Source of the DNA: Pseudomonadaceae bacterium
GTDB lineage: Bacteria; Pseudomonadota; Gammaproteobacteria; Pseudomonadales; Pseudomonadaceae
NCBI GenBank assembly: GCA_030602315.1
Contig: JAUVZY010000005.1
Coordinates: 62,001-126,000, forward strand
DNA length: 64,000 nucleotides
Reading direction: 5' to 3'
The notes below the pieces were generated by a model. The model saw only the letters and a program-made list of their open reading frames with translations, was not told the origin of the DNA and did no database searches. The translations under genes and the position numbers were made by a program. This document shows positions 59,545 to 64,000 of the stretch, piece after piece (position 1 is the first letter of the stretch; every line of letters begins with the position of its first letter).

Positions 59545-60804
59545 ATGTCTCTGTTAGCGGATTACGGTTTCGTACTGCTGGTACTGGCCTGCGCCTTCGG
59601 TTTCTTCATGGCCTGGGGCGTGGGTGCCAACGACGTCGCCAACGCCATGGGTACCTCGGTGGGCTCGCGTGCGCTCACCGTCAAGCAGGCGATCCTGATC
59701 GCCATGATCTTCGAATTCGCCGGTGCCTACCTGGCCGGTGGCGCGGTGACCCAGACCATCAAGGGCGGCATCGTCGACCCGGCGGTGATTCCGCCGGAGC
59801 TGATGGTGCTGGGCATGATGTCGGCGCTCCTGGCCGCCGGCAGCTGGCTGCTGATCGCCTCGACCCGCGGCTGGCCGGTGTCCACCACCCACACCATCGT
59901 CGGTGCGGTGGTCGGCTTCGCCGCCGTCGGCATTTCCACCGATGCGGTGAACTGGAGCGGCCTGGCCCCCATCGTCGGTAGCTGGGTGGTCTCGCCGGTG
60001 CTCTCGGGCATCGTCGCCTTCGCTCTGTTCATGAGCGTGCAGAAGCTGATCATCGACACCGAGGATCCCTTCCGCAGCGCCAAGCGCTACGTGCCGCTGT
60101 ACATGTTCGCCACCGGCTTCATGGTCACCATCATGACCGTGTCCAAGGGCCTCAAGCAGGTCGGCGTCAGCCTGTCGCCGCTGCACAGCACCCTGCTGGC
60201 CGGGGCCATCGGCCTGGCCGTGATGGCGCTGGGCATGGTCTTGCTGTCGCGCATCAAGCTGGATCCGGAAGCCGACAAGACCTTCCATTACGCCAGCGTG
60301 GAGAAGGTGTTCGCCGTGTTGATGGTGTTCACCGCCTGCTCGATGGCCTTCGCCCACGGCTCGAACGACGTGGCCAACGCGGTCGGCCCGCTGGCCGCCG
60401 TGGTGGAAGTGATCCAGACCGGTGCCGCCGTGGGCGCCAAGGCGCCGTTGCCGGGCTGGGTGCTGCTGCTGGGCGCCATCGGTATCGTGGTGGGCCTGGC
60501 GACCTACGGCTACAAGGTGATCGCCACCATCGGCCGGGAAATCACCGAGCTGACCCCCAGCCGCGGTTTTGCCGCCGAGCTGGCTACCGCCACCACCGTG
60601 GTCGGCGCCTCGGCCATCGGCCTGCCGGTGTCGACCACCCATACCCTGGTCGGCGCGGTGCTGGGCATCGGCATCGCCCGCGGCATCGGCGCGCTGAACC
60701 TGGGCATGGTCGGCAAGATCTTCATGTCCTGGCTGATCACCCTGCCGGCCGGCGCGATCCTGGCAATCATCTTCTTTACCATCTTCCGCGCCATCTTCCT
60801 CTAA
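59545..60804 (+). CDS. Inorganic phosphate transporter, Pit family
   Basis: Low-affinity metal-phosphate/H+ symporter (419 aa) with about 10-12 helices. It has the duplicated Pit signature: GANDVANAMGTSVGSRAL in the first half and GSNDVANAVGPLAAVVE in the second, plus paired GLPVSTTHTLVGAVLG-type repeats. It sits directly behind the PhoU-like gene and is followed by an intrinsic terminator. Confidence 0.95.
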   Translation: MSLLADYGFVLLVLACAFGFFMAWGVGANDVANAMGTSVGSRALTVKQAILIAMIFEFAGAYLAGGAVTQTIKGGIVDPAVIPPELMVLGMMSALLAAGSWLLIASTRGWPVSTTHTIVGAVVGFAAVGISTDAVNWSGLAPIVGSWVVSPVLSGIVAFALFMSVQKLIIDTEDPFRSAKRYVPLYMFATGFMVTIMTVSKGLKQVGVSLSPLHSTLLAGAIGLAVMALGMVLLSRIKLDPEADKTFHYASVEKVFAVLMVFTACSMAFAHGSNDVANAVGPLAAVVEVIQTGAAVGAKAPLPGWVLLLGAIGIVVGLATYGYKVIATIGREITELTPSRGFAAELATATTVVGASAIGLPVSTTHTLVGAVLGIGIARGIGALNLGMVGKIFMSWLITLPAGAILAIIFFTIFRAIFL

Positions 60805-60825
60805 AGCAGGACCGGCTCCGAAGCG

Positions 60826-60850
60826 ACCCCGCCTGCCGGCGGGGTTTTCG
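60826..60850 (+). terminator. Intrinsic terminator after the pit gene
   Basis: Stem ccccgcc / ggcgggg with loop tgcc and a T-rich tail (ttttcgttt), 22 bp after the pit stop. Confidence 0.85.
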
Positions 60851-60917
60851 TTTGCGCCTCCGGGCGCCAGGCGCTTTCATGTGTCTCACCGGGCCATCTG
60901 TCGTGGGAGGTCACCCA

Positions 60918-62090
60918 ATGCCGGTTCCCAACCTCAAACAAACCTTCGCCGAGCTGATCGCCGCTCCGTCGGTGAGCTGCACCCAGCCCGGCTGGGACCA
61001 GAGCAACCAGCTGGTGATCGAGCGCCTGGCCGGCTGGCTGGAGGCGCTGGGCTTTCACTGCGAGATGCAGCAGGTCGCGCCGGGCAAGTTCAACCTGCTG
61101 GCCAGCTACGGCAGCGGTCCCGGCGGACTGGTGCTGGCCGGGCACAGCGACACCGTGCCGTTCGACGCCGCCCGCTGGACGGCCGACCCGCTCACCCTGC
61201 GCGAAGCCGACGACCGCTGGTACGGCCTGGGCAGTTGCGACATGAAGGGCTTTTTCGCCCTGGCCATCGAGGCGGTGCGGCCGCTGCTCGATCAGCGTTT
61301 CCGCCAGCCCTTGCTGATTCTCGCCACCTGCGACGAGGAGAGCTCGATGAGCGGCGCCCGCGCGCTGGCCGCCGCCGGCCGGCCGCTGGGGCGCGCCGCG
61401 GTGATCGGTGAGCCCACCGGGCTCAGACCGGTGCGCCTGCACAAGGGCATCCTGATGGAGCGCATCGCCATCGAAGGCCAGAGCGGTCACTCCTCCAACC
61501 CGGCCTACGGGCGCAGCGCGCTGGAGGCGATGCACGAGGTGCTCGGCGAGCTGCTGGCACTGCGCGGACAATGGCAGGCCGAGTACCGCAACCCGCTGTT
61601 CAATGTGCCGCAACCGACGCTGAACCTGGGCTGCATCCATGGCGGCGACAACCCCAACCGCATCTGCGCCCAGTGCGCCCTGGAGTTCGACTTGCGGCCG
61701 TTGCCGGGGATGGACCCCGAGCAGCTGCGCGCGGCGATTCGCAGCAAGCTGCTGCCGGTGGCCGAACGGCGCGGCGTGCGCATCGACTATCAGCCGCTGT
61801 TCCCGGCGGTGCCGCCGTTCGAGCAGGACGCCCAGAGCGAGCTGGTACGCCTGGCCGAGCGGCTCACCGGACACGCCAGCGAAGCGGTGGCGTTCGCCAC
61901 CGAAGCCCCTTATCTTCAGCAGCTCGGCTGCGAAACCCTGGTGCTCGGCCCCGGCGACATCGCCTGTGCCCACCAGCCCGACGAATACCTCGAGCTGTCG
62001 CGCATCGAGCCGACGGTAACGCTCTTGCGCGATCTCATCCGCCACTACTGCCTGGAGCCGGCCGCGCCGGCCCCGCAGGTCCAGGTCTGA
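60918..62090 (+). CDS. argE: Acetylornithine deacetylase ArgE
   Basis: M20-family zinc hydrolase (390 aa) that releases ornithine from N-acetylornithine. Metal motifs: LAGHSDTVPFD (His), the bridging Asp in GSCDMKGFFAL, catalytic Glu pair in TCDEESSMSGA, and a C-terminal ACAHQPDEYLEL (His). The ATG at 60918 has gggagg upstream; the frame is open to 60852. The argA start is 5 bp after its stop, so the two are one operon. Confidence 0.94.
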   Translation: MPVPNLKQTFAELIAAPSVSCTQPGWDQSNQLVIERLAGWLEALGFHCEMQQVAPGKFNLLASYGSGPGGLVLAGHSDTVPFDAARWTADPLTLREADDRWYGLGSCDMKGFFALAIEAVRPLLDQRFRQPLLILATCDEESSMSGARALAAAGRPLGRAAVIGEPTGLRPVRLHKGILMERIAIEGQSGHSSNPAYGRSALEAMHEVLGELLALRGQWQAEYRNPLFNVPQPTLNLGCIHGGDNPNRICAQCALEFDLRPLPGMDPEQLRAAIRSKLLPVAERRGVRIDYQPLFPAVPPFEQDAQSELVRLAERLTGHASEAVAFATEAPYLQQLGCETLVLGPGDIACAHQPDEYLELSRIEPTVTLLRDLIRHYCLEPAAPAPQVQV

Positions 62091-62095
62091 CTGCC

Positions 62096-63394
62096 ATGCA
62101 CGACTACGTCAACTGGCTCCGCCACGCCACCCCCTACGTCAACTCGCACCGCGACAGCACCTTCGTGGTGATGCTGCCGGGCGATGGCATCGAGCACGCC
62201 AACTTCACCAACATCGTCCACGACCTGGTGCTCCTGCACAGCCTGGGCGTGCGTCTGGTGGTGGCCTTCGGCTCGCGGCCGCAGATCGCCGCGCGCCTCG
62301 CCGCACGCGGACTCGAGCCGCGCTATCACCGCGACCTGCGGATCACCGACAACGAGACGCTCGAATGCGTGATCGACGCTGTCGGCAGCCTGCGCATCGC
62401 GCTGGAGGCGCGCCTGTCGATGGACATGGCCGCCTCGCCGATGCAGGGCGCACGACTGCGCATTGCCAGCGGCAACTTCGTCACCGCGCGGCCGATCGGC
62501 GTGGTCGACGGCGTCGACTATCACCACACCGGCGAGGTCCGTCGGGTCGACCGCAAGGGCATCGGCCGGCTGCTCGACGAGCGCAGCATCGTGCTGCTGC
62601 CGCCGCTTGGCTATTCGCCCACCGGGGAGATCTTCAACCTGGCCTGCGAGGACGTCGCCACCCGCGCGGCCATCGACCTGAAGGCCGACAAGCTGGTGCT
62701 CTACGGCGCCCAGCCGGGCCTGCTGGATGCCGACGGCCAGCTGGTGCGCGAACTGCGCCCGCAGCAGACGCACAGTCACATCGAGCGCCTCGGTGGCGAC
62801 TATCAGGCCGAGCTGCTCGATGCCGCCGGCCAGGCCTGCCGCGGCGGCGTGCGGCGCAGCCACCTGGTCAGCTATGCCGAAGACGGCGCGCTGCTCAACG
62901 AGCTGTTCACCCGCGATGGCAGCGGCACGCTGGTCGCGCAGGAGCAGTTCGAGCAGCTGCGCGAGGCGACCATCGAGGATGTCGGCGGGCTGATCGACCT
63001 GATCACCCCGCTGGAGGAGCAGGGCATCCTGGTGCGCCGCTCGCGCGAGGTGCTCGAGCGCGAAATCACCCAGTTCAGCATCGTCGAGCGCGACGGGCTG
63101 ATCATCGCCTGCGCCGCGCTGTACCCGATCGCCGGCTCCAGCGCCGGCGAGCTGGCCTGTCTGGCGGTCAACCCGGAATACCGCCACGGCGGACGCGGCG
63201 ACGAGCTGCTCGAGCACATCGAACAGCGCGCCCGCAAGCTGGGCCTGGACACCCTGTTCGTGCTCACCACCCGCACCGCCCACTGGTTCCGCGAGCGCGG
63301 CTTCGAGCCCAGCGGCGTAGAGCGCCTGCCGGCGGCGCGCGCCTCGCTGTACAACTTCCAGCGCAACTCGAAGATCTTCGAGAAGAAGCTCTGA
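62096..63394 (+). CDS. argA: N-acetylglutamate synthase ArgA
   Basis: First committed step of arginine synthesis: acetyl-CoA plus glutamate gives N-acetylglutamate (432 aa). Residues about 1-285 form an amino-acid-kinase domain that binds the arginine feedback inhibitor (VVAFGSRPQIAARL, YSPTGEIFNLACEDVA), and 290-432 a GNAT domain (AGELACLAVNPEYRHGGRGDELLEH). The length equals the P. aeruginosa protein as I recall it. Confidence 0.97.
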   Translation: MHDYVNWLRHATPYVNSHRDSTFVVMLPGDGIEHANFTNIVHDLVLLHSLGVRLVVAFGSRPQIAARLAARGLEPRYHRDLRITDNETLECVIDAVGSLRIALEARLSMDMAASPMQGARLRIASGNFVTARPIGVVDGVDYHHTGEVRRVDRKGIGRLLDERSIVLLPPLGYSPTGEIFNLACEDVATRAAIDLKADKLVLYGAQPGLLDADGQLVRELRPQQTHSHIERLGGDYQAELLDAAGQACRGGVRRSHLVSYAEDGALLNELFTRDGSGTLVAQEQFEQLREATIEDVGGLIDLITPLEEQGILVRRSREVLEREITQFSIVERDGLIIACAALYPIAGSSAGELACLAVNPEYRHGGRGDELLEHIEQRARKLGLDTLFVLTTRTAHWFRERGFEPSGVERLPAARASLYNFQRNSKIFEKKL

Positions 63395-63403
63395 ACCGAT
63401 GAA

Positions 63404-63458
63404 GGCGCTTGACGCGGGGGGGGCTGAACGAAACGCAATCGTCCAGCCCCCAGCGCGC
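63404..63458. terminator. Inverted repeat between convergent argA and gshA
   Basis: gggggctg / cagccccc with outer gcgc pairing around a long loop, in the 65-bp gap between the two convergent genes. T-runs are lacking, so the terminator role is uncertain. Confidence 0.45.
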
Positions 63459-63459
63459 T

Positions 63460-64000
63460 TCAATCGGCCTCGATGCTTTTCTGGTAGAGCTCGACGAACT
63501 GTTCGAACGGCAGCTCGTCGGCCGCCTCGATCGCCGCCTGCTCGGCCAGCGACTGCGCGGCGCGGGCCTGGAACTGCTCGAAACTGGCCGGGTCCAGCGC
63601 GCTGCCGGTGAAGAACCGGGCGTGGCGCAGGGTCTGGCCCAGGGCGAATGCGCGAAAGCTCTGGCGCTCGGCGTGCATCGTCGCCAGCACCCGCGCCGAG
63701 GGCGTCAGCGCCGGATCGTCGACCTTGGCTCGCTGCAGGCCAACCGCCGTGCGATACAGCGGCTCACCGCGCGCCTGGTCGAGCAGCCCGGCGAACAGGT
63801 CGATCTGCTCGAGCAGTTCGTGCGCCCAGGCCTTGAGTTCGACCTGCTGGCCGCAGCGCTGCAGGTGCAGGTTCGGCCGGCGTCCCTCGCGGACCACCTT
63901 GAGGAAGTTGGCGGTGCTGGCGGCGCAGTCCGACTGCGGCAGCACCGGGCTGTCGCGCAGCGCGCAGAACAGCAGGAAGGCGTCGAGAAAGCGCGCGGTA
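63460..64000 (-). CDS. gshA: Glutamate-cysteine ligase GshA (C-terminal part, cut by window edge)
   Basis: The 3' part, about 180 codons, of the first enzyme of glutathione synthesis. The frame is open through 64000 and reads RFLDAFLLFCALRDSP before the apparent internal start, then SDCAASTANFLKVVREGR and RCGQQVELKAWAHELLEQ, which fit the C-terminus of proteobacterial GshA (about 520-530 aa in full). The window therefore contains roughly the last third. Its position after argA is conserved in pseudomonads. Confidence 0.9.
   Translation of the reverse strand, partial: TARFLDAFLLFCALRDSPVLPQSDCAASTANFLKVVREGRRPNLHLQRCGQQVELKAWAHELLEQIDLFAGLLDQARGEPLYRTAVGLQRAKVDDPALTPSARVLATMHAERQSFRAFALGQTLRHARFFTGSALDPASFEQFQARAAQSLAEQAAIEAADELPFEQFVELYQKSIEAD

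Overview
The window is about 64 kb of high-GC, densely coding DNA that reads as the chromosome of a Pseudomonas (sensu lato) gammaproteobacterium. Three things support this: the gene order ppx/trxA-rho-ubiD ... zapA-6S RNA-ygfA, pepP-ubiH-ubiI, hitAB, gcvTHP, argE-argA-gshA is, from memory, that of the Pseudomonas aeruginosa PA5203-PA5241 region; a DUF2388 protein and a TIGR02449 protein, typical of pseudomonads, are present; and the protein lengths fit (HisB 197 aa, PepP 444 aa, ArgA 432 aa, Ppx 506 aa). The species cannot be fixed from the sequence alone. I see no prophage, insertion sequence, CRISPR array, toxin-antitoxin pair or integrated island.

Layout, left to right. 0-3 kb: two tandem, unrelated-sensor diguanylate cyclases. 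3.0-7.3 kb: a self-contained tRNA-Phe unit, then the overlapping asmA-mutY-yggX operon (minus) and a PanZ-type GNAT gene. 7.4-10.4 kb: hisB-hisH-hisA-hisF (plus), with REP-like palindromes in its gaps. 10.4-14.3 kb: a repeat-rich gap, an uncharacterised membrane protein and a large AsmA-family protein. 14.3-20.9 kb: a complete C4-dicarboxylate uptake module on the minus strand, the two-component system dctB-dctD followed by the TRAP transporter dctP-dctQ-dctM, with a near-perfect sigma-54 promoter in front of dctP. 20.9-24.3 kb: dTDP-L-rhamnose genes rmlB-rmlA-rmlC-rmlD (minus). 24.5-29.4 kb: beta-carbonic anhydrase, a third diguanylate cyclase, a small lipoprotein, a doubtful small ORF and exopolyphosphatase. 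29.5-34.4 kb: trxA, rho, ubiD, a flavin/2Fe-2S reductase and a FliL-like protein. 34.3-41.0 kb: EVE protein, ygfA, 6S RNA, zapA, TIGR02449 (minus), then UPF0149, pepP, ubiH, ubiI (plus). 41.1-48.5 kb: ferric-iron binding protein and permease, then the glycine cleavage genes gcvT-gcvH-gcvP. 48.5-58.6 kb: DUF2388 protein, a 1326-residue orphan hybrid sensor kinase, two divergent L,D-transpeptidases of different families, a lone GspE/PilB-type ATPase and a CYTH protein. 58.8-64 kb: a PhoU-like protein and Pit phosphate transporter, argE, argA, and the 3' part of gshA running off the right edge.

How the parts work together: most of the window is core metabolism (histidine, arginine, glycine, glutathione, ubiquinone, rhamnose) and envelope or stress housekeeping. 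Regulatory highlights are the DctBD/RpoN-controlled dicarboxylate transporter, three c-di-GMP synthases that all keep the RxxD inhibitory site, 6S RNA next to ygfA, and several hairpins that may give unequal expression within operons (dctP/dctQ, hitA/hitB, gcvH/gcvP). I found no convincing new multi-gene system; the less ordinary signals are the palindromes in the his operon, a possible translationally coupled mini-ORF pair near 27.6 kb, the orphan sensor kinase and the divergent L,D-transpeptidase pair.
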